Shown: positions 1-9,289, counted from the stretch's first letter. The stretch is DNA of 64,000 nt from Comamonas sp. 26 (GCF_002754475.1 NZ_PEFL01000002.1:310001-374000), one strand, 5' to 3'. Numbers and translations: made by a program. The notes: a model not told the origin generated them from the sequence alone.

Positions 1-1943
1 AGCTTGGACAGGCTGCGGTGCTCCAGCAGCTTGGCAGGCAACGGATAGTCCTCGGCCAGCTTTTCCAGCACTTCTTCGTCGGTGCTGCGCGCGCCGGTGG
101 CGGTTTTCTTCACCACGGGCATGCCCAGCTTGTCGAAGAAGATTTCGCCCAGTTGCTTGGGGCTGGCCAGATTAAATGGCTGGCCCGCAATTTCGTACGC
201 CTCTTCCTCCAACTTCAAAATGCGCGCACCCAGATCATTGCTCTGGCGTGCCAGCTCGCCCGCATCAATGCGCACGCCGTTGCGCTCGATGCGAAACAGC
301 GCTTCGCTGGTCTGCATTTCCAGCTCATAAATATGCAGCAGACCGGCGTTGGCCTGAATCTGCGGCCACAGCACTTGATGCACGTTCAGCGTCTGGTCCG
401 AGTCTTCGCAGCTATAGGCAGCCGCCTTGTCGACCGGCACCTGCGCAAACGGAATCTGGCCCTTGCCCTTGCCGCACAGGTCTTCGTAGCTGATGCCAGT
501 GCGGCCGGTGTGGCGCAGCGCAAGGCTGGTCAGGTTGTGGGGGCGGTCGGCTTCCAGCACATAGCTTTGCAGCATGGTGTCGTGCGCATAGCCGCGCACG
601 GTAATGCCATGGTTGGCAAACACATGCTGGTCGTATTTGACGTGCTGGCCCAGCTTCTTTTTGCTGCCGTCTTCCAGCCAAGGCTTGAGCTTGGCCAGCA
701 CGCTGTTCATATCCAGCTGCTCGGGCACGTCCATGCCTTCGTGGCGCAGCGGAATATAGGCGGCTTCGCCAATGGCCACGCTAAAGCTGATGCCGACGAT
801 CTGCGCGCGCATTTCGTCCAGCGAATCGGTTTCGGTGTCGATGGCGGTCAGCTCGGCGGCGTGGATCTTGGCCAGCCATTCGTCCAGTTGCGCTTGCGTC
901 AAGATGGTGGTGTAGACCACGTCGCGCTGCTGGGCGGCCACGGCCACTTCAGTGGCTTGTGCGTCATCCACATCAAAAAGACCACCTTGGGCGGTGTCAA
1001 CCTTGCTGGCCTTGGCAGGCTTGGCGGCTTTTGCGGGAAGCGCTTCAGAAACCGTAGAACCCAGCGCGCGCGCCAGGCCCTTGAAGCCGTATTTTTCATA
1101 AAACGGCACCAGCGCCGCGTTGTCTGGCTCGGCTAGGACCACGTCGTCCAGCTGGGGGAGGCCGCTGATGTAGTTCGCCAGATCGCAGTCGGTCTTCATG
1201 GTCACCAGCTGACGGCTCAGCGCCAGCTGGCCGCTGGCTATCGCATCACGCAGGTTTTGGCCTGCAACGCCCTTGATACCTGCGGCATTAGCTATCAAGT
1301 TTTCTAGCGTGCCGTGCTCTTCCAGCCACTTGGCAGCGGTCTTGGGGCCGACCTTGGTGACGCCGGGCACGTTGTCCACGGTGTCGCCCACCAGCGCCTG
1401 AAAGTCGACCATCAACGACGGGGGCACGCCGAACTCTGCGGTCACCCCGGCCACGTCGCGCTTTTTGCCATTCATGGTGTCGATGATGGTGACATGTTCG
1501 TTCACCAGCTGGCTCAAGTCCTTGTCGCCGCTGGAGACGATGACGTTAATGCCCTGGGCCGCCGCCATCTGCGCCAGCGTGGCGATCACATCGTCGGCTT
1601 CCACGCCGGGCACAGCCACCACTTTCCAGCCCAGCAGCTTCACCACTTCGTGGATGGGCTCAATCTGGCTGCGCAGATCGTCTGGCATGGGCGAGCGCGT
1701 GGCCTTGTACTGGTCGTACATGGCATCGCGGAAGGTGGGGCCTGAGGTATCAAACACGCACACCGCATAGTCGCCCTGCACATCCTTCCTCAGCGCCTGC
1801 ATCATGTTCACCATGCCGCGAATGGCGCCCGTGGCGGGGCTGGCCGGGTCGCCGGGAATGGCCCGCAGATCGGGCATGGCATGGTAGGCGCGGTAGAGGT
1901 AGCTGGAACCGTCCACCAGCACCAGGGTCTTGGAATTGCTCAT
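1..1943 (-). CDS. polA: DNA polymerase I, N-terminal part (gene runs off the left edge)
   Basis: Replicative gap filling and repair polymerase with 5'-3' nuclease and proofreading activities. The reverse strand reads open without interruption from ATG at 1943 to the window edge, about 647 residues. The beginning (MSNSKTLVLVDGSSYLYRAY) is the typical PolA 5' nuclease start; acidic metal-binding motifs follow (VEADDVIATLA, SSGDKDL, VGDTVDNVPGV). The 3'-5' exonuclease domain starts near residue 365 with an intact DTETD motif, and a later YSCEDSD motif matches the catalytic Tyr and Asp, so proofreading is probably functional. The visible part ends in the thumb region (LLEHRSLSK), so fingers and palm lie outside. 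It is divergent from the small exported protein at 2044. Identification is certain; only completeness is not. Confidence 0.95.
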   Translation of the reverse strand, partial: MSNSKTLVLVDGSSYLYRAYHAMPDLRAIPGDPASPATGAIRGMVNMMQALRKDVQGDYAVCVFDTSGPTFRDAMYDQYKATRSPMPDDLRSQIEPIHEVVKLLGWKVVAVPGVEADDVIATLAQMAAAQGINVIVSSGDKDLSQLVNEHVTIIDTMNGKKRDVAGVTAEFGVPPSLMVDFQALVGDTVDNVPGVTKVGPKTAAKWLEEHGTLENLIANAAGIKGVAGQNLRDAIASGQLALSRQLVTMKTDCDLANYISGLPQLDDVVLAEPDNAALVPFYEKYGFKGLARALGSTVSEALPAKAAKPAKASKVDTAQGGLFDVDDAQATEVAVAAQQRDVVYTTILTQAQLDEWLAKIHAAELTAIDTETDSLDEMRAQIVGISFSVAIGEAAYIPLRHEGMDVPEQLDMNSVLAKLKPWLEDGSKKKLGQHVKYDQHVFANHGITVRGYAHDTMLQSYVLEADRPHNLTSLALRHTGRTGISYEDLCGKGKGQIPFAQVPVDKAAAYSCEDSDQTLNVHQVLWPQIQANAGLLHIYELEMQTSEALFRIERNGVRIDAGELARQSNDLGARILKLEEEAYEIAGQPFNLASPKQLGEIFFDKLGMPVVKKTATGARSTDEEVLEKLAEDYPLPAKLLEHRSLSK

Positions 1944-2043
1944 AGCCGCCAATTGTGCACGCGAGCCGACGCTGTAGGTCCCAGCCTCAAAGACAGGTAG
2001 CACCCAGTGTGACAATTCGAAGACGCCCTACAATCGGTACATC

Positions 2044-2406
2044 ATGCGCGCTGCACCACTTTTCATCATTCTGAGCCTGGCTGCCGGATCCGTTCTGGCC
2101 CAGTCCCCCACTCCTGCCCCGGCAGAAACCGTGGTCGCTCCTGCGCCCCAGGGGCAAGAGGACAACTCGGCGCCCACCGGCAAGCACAACCAGCGGATTG
2201 AACATATCCGCGTGGAAGACGGCGGCAGCCGTGTCGATGAAACCCGTGTCGGCGGCCAGACCCAGAGCATTACCGTGCAACCCAAGGTGGGCTCCATGCC
2301 AGAGTACGAGGTGCAGTCAAACGACGGCGCCCGTGCAGCGCGTAACCGCAATAACAACAGCGGCGACACCACGGGCACCCGAGTCTGGAACTTCATCAAG
2401 TTCTGA
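2044..2406 (+). CDS. small exported protein, DUF2782-like
   Basis: A 120-residue protein with a signal peptide: hydrophobic residues 4-18 then LAQS, suggesting cleavage after Ala19. A Pro/Ala-rich linker follows, then a region containing IEHIRVEDGGSRVDETRVGG and a YEVQSNDG motif, and a C-terminal WNFIKF. The pattern of a charged strand, a V-x-G turn and a terminal P-x-Y-x-V-x-x-x-DG resembles DUF2782 proteins, which I recall lying between polA and thrB in Pseudomonas, the same position as here. That resemblance of context and pattern is the basis of the call. Function unknown; probably periplasmic. A perfect hairpin follows the stop codon. Confidence 0.75.
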   Translation: MRAAPLFIILSLAAGSVLAQSPTPAPAETVVAPAPQGQEDNSAPTGKHNQRIEHIRVEDGGSRVDETRVGGQTQSITVQPKVGSMPEYEVQSNDGARAARNRNNNSGDTTGTRVWNFIKF

Positions 2407-2432
2407 AGCGCCGCGCGCTTTTCCCATTTATG

Positions 2433-2464
2433 ACAGGGCAGTGCAGCACAGCACTGCCCTGTTG
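2433..2464 (+). terminator. strong hairpin after the DUF2782-like gene
   Basis: Perfect 12-bp stem (ACAGGGCAGTGC at 2433-2444 with GCACTGCCCTGT at 2451-2462) and a 6-nt loop, 27 bp after the stop codon. It is not followed by a run of T, so it may be a poor intrinsic terminator or an mRNA-stabilising hairpin. Confidence 0.5.
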
Positions 2465-2521
2465 CGTATAGAACCCATCACCTGTTAGCTCGGCCGACTG
2501 TTACAGGCCGGCGCATTCACC

Positions 2522-3478
2522 ATGGCTGTTTTCACCGAAGTTTCCGATAAAGATGCGCGCGACCTGCTGCGCCGCCTGTCCCTTGGCTCGTTCAAAGAAT
2601 TGCGCGGCATTCAAGGCGGCATTGAAAACACCAATTACTTTCTGACGACGGATCAGGGTGAGTATGTGCTGACTCTGTTCGAGCGCCTTAGCTTTGAGCA
2701 GTTGCCGTTTTACCTGTACCTGATGAAGCATCTGGCACAGGCCGGCATCCCCGTGCCAGACCCGCAAGGCGAAACACGCAGCGGCGACATTCTGCTCAAG
2801 GTCTGCGGCAAGCCTGCGGCCATCGTCAATCGACTGGCTGGCAAGAGCCAGCTGACTCCCCAGCCCGTGCATTGCGCCGCTGTGGGCGACATGCTGGCGC
2901 GCATGCATCTGGCAGGCCAGAACTACGAACGCAACCAGCCCAATCTACGCGGCCTGCTCTGGTGGAACGAGACCGTGCCCGTGGTCCTGCCGCACCTGGA
3001 CGAGCAAAAAGCTGGCCTGCTGCGTGCAGAGCTGGCATACCAGAACCACATTGCCGCATCGGCGGCCTATGCGGCCCTGCCGCGTGGCCCCATCCACGCC
3101 GATTTGTTCCGCGACAACGTGATGTTTGAAGGCGACAAGCTGACCGGCTTTTTCGACTTCTACTTCGCGGGCGTGGACACCTGGCTCTTCGATCTGGCCG
3201 TCTGCCTGAACGACTGGTGTATCGATCACGCAACAGGTGCGCACGATGCCGCGCGCGCCAAAGCCATGCTCGCGGCCTACCAGGCCGTGCGCCCGCTGAA
3301 GGCTGCCGAACGTGAACTGCTCAACGCCCAGCTGCGTGCTGGCGCGCTGCGCTTCTGGATCTCTCGCCTCTGGGACTTCTACCTGCCGCGTGAAGCGGCC
3401 CTGCTCCAGCCCCATGACCCCACGCACTTCGAGCGCGTGCTGAGCCAGCGCATTGCCCACCCGCTGACGCTGGACTAA
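2522..3478 (+). CDS. thrB: homoserine kinase, Pseudomonas-type ThrB
   Basis: Phosphorylates L-homoserine to O-phospho-L-homoserine in threonine synthesis, using ATP in the cytoplasm. The 318-residue protein has the choline-kinase/APH-like fold rather than the GHMP fold: the N-terminal nucleotide loop includes GIQGGIENTNYF, and the catalytic loop HADLFRDN near residue 190 is followed by the metal-binding Asp in FFDFYFAGVDTW. Length and the start MAVFTEVS are typical of the proteobacterial family. It is a single gene between the DUF2782-like gene and a membrane protein, with no other threonine genes alongside. Confidence 0.93.
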   Translation: MAVFTEVSDKDARDLLRRLSLGSFKELRGIQGGIENTNYFLTTDQGEYVLTLFERLSFEQLPFYLYLMKHLAQAGIPVPDPQGETRSGDILLKVCGKPAAIVNRLAGKSQLTPQPVHCAAVGDMLARMHLAGQNYERNQPNLRGLLWWNETVPVVLPHLDEQKAGLLRAELAYQNHIAASAAYAALPRGPIHADLFRDNVMFEGDKLTGFFDFYFAGVDTWLFDLAVCLNDWCIDHATGAHDAARAKAMLAAYQAVRPLKAAERELLNAQLRAGALRFWISRLWDFYLPREAALLQPHDPTHFERVLSQRIAHPLTLD

Positions 3479-3510
3479 GCGCCCGGCCTTACTCCCAAGT
3501 TGCAAAGTGC

Positions 3511-3534
3511 TACGGGGCTATTAATGGCCCCGTA
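3511..3534 (+). terminator. hairpin after thrB
   Basis: Perfect 8-bp stem TACGGGGC / GCCCCGTA with an 8-nt loop, 32 bp after the thrB stop. No T run follows, so termination is only possible, not clear. Confidence 0.35.
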
Positions 3535-3602
3535 AAGCCGTCTCGGGTACAGTGCAAGAAGCGACTTTTGCACGCTCTCGCAAAAGTATTTCAGCCTCTT
3601 CC

Positions 3603-4430
3603 ATGAAACTTCAAATCGTTCCCGCCCGCACTGGTCTTCAGTGGGTGCTACAAGGTCTGCGCACGTTCAAAAGCCAGCCTCTGGCTTTGGCCGCCCTGTT
3701 CTTTCTGGGCATGGCCAGCATGTCGCTGATCTCGGCCCTGCCGCTCATCGGCCCCGTTCTCGCTCTGGCACTGCTGCCCTGCATCTCGCTGACCATGATG
3801 GTGGCGGCCTCCGAAGCCGCCCACGGCCGCAAGCCCACGCCCGCATTGCTGCTGGTGTCGTTTCGCTCCGGCAGCCAGCACCTGCATTCCATGTTGATGC
3901 TGGGCTGCATGTACGCCGCAGGCTTTCTGCTCATCATCGGTGCCTCCACCATTGTGGATGGCGGCAACTTCGCCAGCGTCTATCTGGGCCAGACCCCCAT
4001 GACACGCGAGCTGGCCGAAGAGCCCGAGTTCCAGTCCGCCATGTGGCTGAGCATGTGCCTGTACCTGCCTCTGTCGCTGGCCTTCTGGCATGCCCCTGCC
4101 CTCATTCACTGGCATGGCATCAGCCCCGTCAAATCGCTGTTCTTCAGCTTTGTGGGCTGCATCCGCAATATCGGCGCGTACTTTGTCTTTGGCGTGTGCT
4201 GGGTCGGCGTCTTCATCGCCACCGGCATGGTTCTAGCCATCGTCACCGGCATTCTGGCTGCACTCATCGGCAGCATTGCAGGCGGGCTGATGGTGGCTAC
4301 GGCGCTAGCCCTGGCTGCGGTGTTTTTCACCTCCATCGTGTTCTCCTTCCGCGATAGCTTCAGCCCACCCGATGCTGACCCGTCTCTGGTCGACTCCGCA
4401 TCCGACGCCGCGCCGCCTTCTGATCTTTAA
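3603..4430 (+). CDS. BPSS1780-like integral membrane protein
   Basis: Multi-pass membrane protein of 275 residues from the ATG at 3603 (MKLQIVPARTGLQWVLQG). The reading frame is open further upstream to 3552, but that extension is rich in polar residues and unlike the family. Visible hydrophobic segments: residues about 27-50, 52-70, 98-120, 150-172, 185-215 and 220-250. The opening LxxVPARxGxxWVxxGxxxFxxxP pattern is what I recall for the BPSS1780 family of Burkholderiales. Function unknown. An intrinsic terminator follows 34 bp after the stop. Confidence 0.8.
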   Translation: MKLQIVPARTGLQWVLQGLRTFKSQPLALAALFFLGMASMSLISALPLIGPVLALALLPCISLTMMVAASEAAHGRKPTPALLLVSFRSGSQHLHSMLMLGCMYAAGFLLIIGASTIVDGGNFASVYLGQTPMTRELAEEPEFQSAMWLSMCLYLPLSLAFWHAPALIHWHGISPVKSLFFSFVGCIRNIGAYFVFGVCWVGVFIATGMVLAIVTGILAALIGSIAGGLMVATALALAAVFFTSIVFSFRDSFSPPDADPSLVDSASDAAPPSDL

Positions 4431-4464
4431 AAATCTGGCGCATTAGCCATCAACAGCCTCTGCC

Positions 4465-4482
4465 AAAAGCCGGGGCTTTTTT
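4465..4482 (+). terminator. intrinsic terminator after the BPSS1780-like gene
   Basis: AAAAGCC / GGCTTTT stem with a very short GG loop, then TTTTTT. The short loop makes it weak but the position is right. Confidence 0.5.
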
Positions 4483-4517
4483 AATGGCCTCGCCACCCGC
4501 TTCGCCTCGCCACAGGG

Positions 4518-4573
4518 CGTTCATCAAGGTGTCATCAAGCAGCCATGCGGGTGTCATATTTGTTTCCTAGGAT
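4518..4573 (+). promoter_or_regulatory. candidate Pho box (four 11-bp direct repeats) and -10 of phoX
   Basis: Four consecutive 11-bp units: CGTTCATCAAG (4518-4528), GTGTCATCAAG (4529-4539), CAGCCATGCGG (4540-4550), GTGTCATATTT (4551-4561). Units two and four carry the TGTCAT core of the PhoB consensus CTGTCATAAAT; one and three keep CAT in register. TAGGAT at 4568-4573 is a plausible -10, six bases past the last unit, as expected where a Pho box replaces the -35. The downstream gene encodes a PhoX-type phosphatase, a classic Pho-regulon member. Confidence 0.7.
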
Positions 4574-4672
4574 TCGCAGGACTGACCAAAGCGCGCATCT
4601 CAATGCCTTGGCGTTCATCCAATTAAGCGCGGCCCACAAGTCTGCGCTCCACCCCCACACTGCGAAACTCTC

Positions 4673-6676
4673 ATGGCACAAAATCTGCTCAGCCGTCGTA
4701 AGGCCCTGCAACTGTTTACCGGCGCTCCTCTGCTCCCCCTGGGCTCGGCCATTTCGGCTTCCAGCCTGCTGGCCGCTTGTGGTGGTGGCGATGATGACAG
4801 CACACCGCCAGTCACTCCGCCAGTCACCAAGAACTATGTCTCGGCAACCTTTACCAGCATGGCTGCCCCCACGCTGACCACGCCGGCCAATATGGCCACC
4901 ATGTATGTGGCATCGCAGCTCAAGGTCACTTTTGACGACAAGAGCGAGCAAGCCTACGACCTGGGTTACCAGCCCTTCTTCGTGACTGGCGACGATGTCT
5001 CGGACGGCAAGGGCGGCAAGATTCTCTCCGGTGGCTATTTCGACATCTTCAACAACAAGATCATCGACAGAACCGTCTCCGGCAAGGAGCGCCAGTTCTT
5101 CTCCGATTCGCCCGACGGCACATCGCTGCTGACAGTGCCCAACGCCAAGGTGGACGGCGTCAAGGGTCAGCCCGTGTTTGCCGTGGTGCAGTTCGAATAC
5201 ACCACTCTGGCCCAGGACAGCAAGACCGATATGTACGGCAAGCTGCCCTCGCCCATCGCCGTGCTGACGCTGGACCAGGACCAGACTACCGGCAAGCTGA
5301 GCCTGGTGAAATACCACAACGTGGACACCTCCAAGGTCCATGGTCTGTGGATCACCTGCGGTGCCAGCCTCTCACCCTGGGGCACGCACCTGTCCTCGGA
5401 AGAGTACGAGCCTGATGCCTTCAGCATCGCCAGCAACACCATGTTCCAGGCCTACAGCCAGAACCTCTATGGCGATGCAAACAAGGCCAACCCCTACCAC
5501 TACGGCCACATGCCTGAAGTGATCGTCAACGTCGACGGTACTGCCACGATCAAAAAGCATTTCTGCATGGGCCGCATCTCGCACGAACTCGTGCAGGTCA
5601 TGCCCGACCAGCGCACCGCACTCATGGGCGATGACGCCACCAACAGCGCCTACTTCGTGTTTGTGGCCGACAAGGAAAAAGACCTGTCCTCGGGTTCGCT
5701 GTATGTCGCCAAGGTCGGAGCCGGTTTCTCCATCGACCCCGCCGCCAAGAGCACGGCAGCACTGACCTGGATCAAGCTGGGATCGGCCACCAGCGCCGAA
5801 ATCGAGAACCTGGCCAACACGCTCAAGCCTGCGGACATCATGACCGTGGCCAAGACCGACCCCAGCGACGCCAGCTACACCAAGATCGTGGCCAACGGCA
5901 AGACCGAGTGGATCAAGATCAACCCCGGCATGGACAAGGCCGCCGCCTTCCTCGAAACCCACCGCTATGCCGCCTTCAAGGGTGCCAGCCTGGGCTTTAC
6001 CAAGATGGAAGGCACGACCGTCAACGCCAAGGACAAGATTGCCTACTCTGCGCTGCAGAATGTGCAGTCCTCCATGGTGGCCGGCAACGCCGCCAACGTG
6101 CCCGGCAACGGCGTCTCCGTGCCCAAGCAACTGGTGGCTGGCGTGGTGATGGCGCTGAACCTCAAGGGTGCCCAGAAGGACACCGACGGCGCAGCCATCA
6201 ACAGCGAATGGATGCCCGTGGACACCGCCCCCTTGCTGGCCGGCGAAGATCTGCTGGACAGCGATGGCAAAACCCTCAAGGGCGATGCTCTGGGCAACAC
6301 CGCCAACCCGAACAAGATTGCCAACCCCGACAACCTCAAGTTCTCGGAAAAAATGCGCACCCTGTTCATCGGCGAGGACAGCAGCCAGCACGTCAACAAT
6401 TTCATGTGGGCCTACAACGTGGACACCAAGCAGCTGTCACGCGTGCTGTCCGTGCCCGCAGGCGGTGAATCCACCGGTCTGCACGCCGTGGACGAGATCA
6501 ACGGCTGGACCTACATCATGAGCAACTTCCAGCACGCTGGCGACTGGGGCAGCATCCATGCCACCGTCAAGACCCAGCTCGATCCGCTGCTCAAGAGCAA
6601 CTACAAGGACAAGTTCGGTGCCGCCGTGGGTTACATCACGGCCTCGCCATCACAGATGAAGCTCAGCGCCAAATAA
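4673..6676 (+). CDS. phoX: PhoX-family (DUF839) alkaline phosphatase, Tat-exported lipoprotein
   Basis: Predicted extracytoplasmic phosphatase that releases phosphate from phosphomonoesters; characterised PhoX enzymes use calcium and iron. The 667-residue protein starts with a twin-arginine signal (SRRKALQLF, residues 7-15), a hydrophobic stretch, and a lipobox LLAAC followed by GGGDDD, so it is probably exported folded and lipid-anchored. The mature part has DUF839/PhoX-like segments such as GRISHELVQVMPD, GDDATNSAYFVFVAD, and near the C-terminus GEDSSQHVNN and GGESTGLHAVDEINGWTYIM. No strong Shine-Dalgarno precedes the ATG at 4673, but the Tat motif fixes the start. It stands alone between two terminators behind a strong Pho box candidate, so induction under phosphate starvation is likely. 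Substrate specificity is not predictable. Confidence 0.85.
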   Translation: MAQNLLSRRKALQLFTGAPLLPLGSAISASSLLAACGGGDDDSTPPVTPPVTKNYVSATFTSMAAPTLTTPANMATMYVASQLKVTFDDKSEQAYDLGYQPFFVTGDDVSDGKGGKILSGGYFDIFNNKIIDRTVSGKERQFFSDSPDGTSLLTVPNAKVDGVKGQPVFAVVQFEYTTLAQDSKTDMYGKLPSPIAVLTLDQDQTTGKLSLVKYHNVDTSKVHGLWITCGASLSPWGTHLSSEEYEPDAFSIASNTMFQAYSQNLYGDANKANPYHYGHMPEVIVNVDGTATIKKHFCMGRISHELVQVMPDQRTALMGDDATNSAYFVFVADKEKDLSSGSLYVAKVGAGFSIDPAAKSTAALTWIKLGSATSAEIENLANTLKPADIMTVAKTDPSDASYTKIVANGKTEWIKINPGMDKAAAFLETHRYAAFKGASLGFTKMEGTTVNAKDKIAYSALQNVQSSMVAGNAANVPGNGVSVPKQLVAGVVMALNLKGAQKDTDGAAINSEWMPVDTAPLLAGEDLLDSDGKTLKGDALGNTANPNKIANPDNLKFSEKMRTLFIGEDSSQHVNNFMWAYNVDTKQLSRVLSVPAGGESTGLHAVDEINGWTYIMSNFQHAGDWGSIHATVKTQLDPLLKSNYKDKFGAAVGYITASPSQMKLSAK

Positions 6677-6693
6677 GCGCCCAAGCCTCAAAC

Positions 6694-6731
6694 AAAAAGC
6701 CGCAGCCTTGCAAAAAGGCGGCGGCTTTTTT
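6694..6731. terminator. bidirectional intrinsic terminator between phoX and uvrD
   Basis: AAAAAGCCGC (6694-6703) pairs with GCGGCTTTTT (6721-6730); A and T runs on both sides allow use by phoX on the plus strand and uvrD on the minus strand, which converge here. Confidence 0.85.
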
Positions 6732-6753
6732 CATGCCTGAAGACTTCAGAAGC

Positions 6754-9222
6754 TCAATCCACAATCGTCAGCTTGGCAATCGACAGCGCCAGCCACTTGG
6801 TGCCGTGACGGCCAAAGCTGACCTGGGCACGCGCATCGTCGCCCTGGCCCTCGACGGCCAGCACCTTGCCCTCGCCGAACTTGTTGTGGAACACCGCAAT
6901 GCCCGCCTTGATGCCATGCGATGGCTCGACCTTTTGCTTGGGTACGGGCGGGCTGGCGAAAACTTCCGTCTGCTTGCTGCCCCAGTTGGAGCCAAACGGG
7001 CCTCCAGCCTTTGATCCATAAGCGCCACCAGCACCCGAATTAGGAGCAAAACTGCCAAAGCCGCCTTGCTTGGGCGTGATCCACTTCAGCGCCTCTTCAG
7101 GCAATTCGTCAAAGAAACGGCTCTTGGTGTTGTAGCGCGTCTGCCCGTGGAGCATGCGCGTCTGCGAATGGCTCAGGTAAAGGCGCTTGCGGGCGCGGGT
7201 GATGGCCACATAAGCCAGGCGGCGCTCTTCTTCGATACCGCCGCGGTCCATCATGGCATTCTCGTGGGGGAACAGGCCTTCCTCCACACCGCCGATAAAC
7301 ACGGCATCAAACTCCAGCCCCTTGGATGCGTGCACGGTCATCAGCTGCACCGCGTCTTGCCCGGCCTGCGCCTGGTTGTCACCCGCTTCCAATGCTGCGT
7401 GGACGAGAAAGGCCTGCAGCGGCGACAGAGTTTCGCCCGTGTCGGCATTGACCATGGACGCCGCCGTGCCAGCAGGTGCCTTCAAGGCTTCATCCAGCAG
7501 CGGTGCATTCGGGTCAAGCCCTTGACTGGCAGGTGACTGCGACAAAGCTTGAGCGGCATTGCCATGCTCATCCACCGGCAACGCCACCGCGTCGCGGCCA
7601 AAGCCTTCTTGCGTCACAAAGCTCTCGGCAGCGGTCACCAGTTCCTGCAAGTTTTCGATGCGGTCGGCACCTTCTTTTTCATTGCGGTAATGCTCGATCA
7701 GGCCACTTTGCTCTTGCACCGTTTCGATGATTTCGCGCAGCGTCTTGCCCTGCATCTGCTCGCGCAGCACATCAAGCTTGGCCACAAAGCCCTGCAGCTT
7801 GGTACCGGCTGAGCCCCCTACCGCCGTCACAGCATCATTCAAAGAGCAACCGCTGCTGCGTGCCGTGTCCTGCAGCACCTCAATCGTGCGCGCACCAATG
7901 CCGCGTGCGGGAAAATTCACCACGCGCAAGAAGCTGGTTTCGTCGTGCGGGTTCTCCAGCAGGCGCAGATAAGCCAGCGCATGCTTGATTTCCGCGCGCT
8001 CAAAAAAGCGCAGGCCGCCGTACACACGATAGGGAATGGAGGCGTTGAACAGCGCCGATTCAATCACCCGGCTTTGCGCATTGCTGCGGTAGAGCACGGC
8101 AATTTCCTGGCGCTTGAAGCCGTCGTTTTTGACCAGCTGCTTGATCTCGTCGACCATCCACGCGGCCTCGGCCAGATCGCTGGGGGATTCGTAAATGCGC
8201 ACCGGCTCGCCCGGCCCTTGCGTGGTGCGCAGGTTCTTGCCCAAACGGTTGCTGTTGTTGCTGATAAGGGCATTGGCGCAGTCCAGAATATTGCTGTAGC
8301 TGCGGTAGTTCTGCTCCAGCTTGATCTGGTTTTTGACATCAAACTCGCGAATGAAGTCAGCCATATTGCCCACGCGCGCACCGCGAAAGGCGTAGATGCT
8401 CTGGTCGTCATCGCCCACGGCAATCACGCTGGATTGCGAGACATAGCGCTCGCCATCGGCCTCGCCCGCCAGTTGCTTGAGCCACTGGTATTGCAGCTTG
8501 TTGGTGTCCTGAAATTCGTCGACCAGCATGTGCTGAAAGCGGCGCTGGTAATGCTGGCGCAGATGCACATCGTCACGCAGCAGCTCAAAGCTGCGCAGCA
8601 TCAGCTCGCCAAAATCCACCACGCCTTCGCGCTGGCATTGCTCTTCGTAGAGCTGGTACAGCTCTACCTTTTTGCGCGTATCGGGGTCGGTGGCCACCAC
8701 ATCGGCGGGGCGCATGCCTTCTTCCTTGCAACCCGCGATGAAGTACATCAGCTGCTTGGGCGGAAAGCGCTCGTCGTCCACATTGAACTGCTTGCACAGC
8801 CGCTTGATGGCCGAGAGCTGGTCTTGCGTATCCAGAATCTGAAACGCCTGCGGCAGCTTGGCGGCCTGATAGTGGGCGCGCAGCATGCGGTTGCACAGGC
8901 CGTGGAAGGTGCCAATCCACATGCCGCGCACGTTGTAGGGCAGCATGACGGACAGACGCGCCAGCATCTCTTTGGCGGCCTTGTTGGTAAAGGTCACGGC
9001 CAGAATGGAGCCTGGCGTGGCCTGCCCGGTCTGCAGCAGCCAGGCGATACGCGTGGTGAGCACGCGGGTCTTGCCCGAGCCAGCGCCCGCCAAGATCAGC
9101 GCATGGCCCGCAGGCAGCGTTACAGCCGCCAGTTGCTCATCGTTGAGGCCCGCCAGCAGGGGCGAGTTGGATGCGGGGTTTGCGCCTTCGGGCGCGAAGT
9201 CAAGCAGGTCGATCGGGAACAT
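6754..9222 (-). CDS. uvrD: UvrD/Rep family DNA helicase II
   Basis: 3'-5' superfamily 1A helicase acting in nucleotide excision and mismatch repair and in clearing blocked forks. The 822-residue protein starts LAGLNDEQLAAV (Q motif), then Walker A AGAGSGKT near residue 48, TFTNKAA (Ia), DEFQDTN (II), GDDDQSIYAFRGA (III), LEQNYRS (IV), TVHASKGLEFDAVF (V) and VAITRARKRLYL (VI). The C-terminal segment VFHNKFGEGKV is the Tudor-like domain of UvrD/PcrA proteins that contacts RNA polymerase. A roughly 60-residue segment containing DEHGNAAQALSQSPASQG interrupts the 2B region and looks like a lineage insertion. Single gene, converging with phoX. Confidence 0.93.
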   Translation of the reverse strand: MFPIDLLDFAPEGANPASNSPLLAGLNDEQLAAVTLPAGHALILAGAGSGKTRVLTTRIAWLLQTGQATPGSILAVTFTNKAAKEMLARLSVMLPYNVRGMWIGTFHGLCNRMLRAHYQAAKLPQAFQILDTQDQLSAIKRLCKQFNVDDERFPPKQLMYFIAGCKEEGMRPADVVATDPDTRKKVELYQLYEEQCQREGVVDFGELMLRSFELLRDDVHLRQHYQRRFQHMLVDEFQDTNKLQYQWLKQLAGEADGERYVSQSSVIAVGDDDQSIYAFRGARVGNMADFIREFDVKNQIKLEQNYRSYSNILDCANALISNNSNRLGKNLRTTQGPGEPVRIYESPSDLAEAAWMVDEIKQLVKNDGFKRQEIAVLYRSNAQSRVIESALFNASIPYRVYGGLRFFERAEIKHALAYLRLLENPHDETSFLRVVNFPARGIGARTIEVLQDTARSSGCSLNDAVTAVGGSAGTKLQGFVAKLDVLREQMQGKTLREIIETVQEQSGLIEHYRNEKEGADRIENLQELVTAAESFVTQEGFGRDAVALPVDEHGNAAQALSQSPASQGLDPNAPLLDEALKAPAGTAASMVNADTGETLSPLQAFLVHAALEAGDNQAQAGQDAVQLMTVHASKGLEFDAVFIGGVEEGLFPHENAMMDRGGIEEERRLAYVAITRARKRLYLSHSQTRMLHGQTRYNTKSRFFDELPEEALKWITPKQGGFGSFAPNSGAGGAYGSKAGGPFGSNWGSKQTEVFASPPVPKQKVEPSHGIKAGIAVFHNKFGEGKVLAVEGQGDDARAQVSFGRHGTKWLALSIAKLTIVD

Positions 9223-9289
9223 AGCTTGCCATTGTAGAAATGCTGGCGACTCCCTGCGATTTGCTGCTCCATTACGCTATGAAAAGAAA

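Noticed and set aside
18..1136. 372-residue plus-strand frame at the left edge
   Set aside because: It is antisense to polA, whose exonuclease motifs are intact on the minus strand.
2826..3233. Arg-rich minus-strand frame inside thrB
   Set aside because: Typical antisense frame of a GC-rich gene; no ribosome site and no recognisable domain.
5372..6391. 339-residue frame opposite phoX
   Set aside because: Gly/Val/His-rich antisense frame; phoX has signal, lipobox and family motifs.
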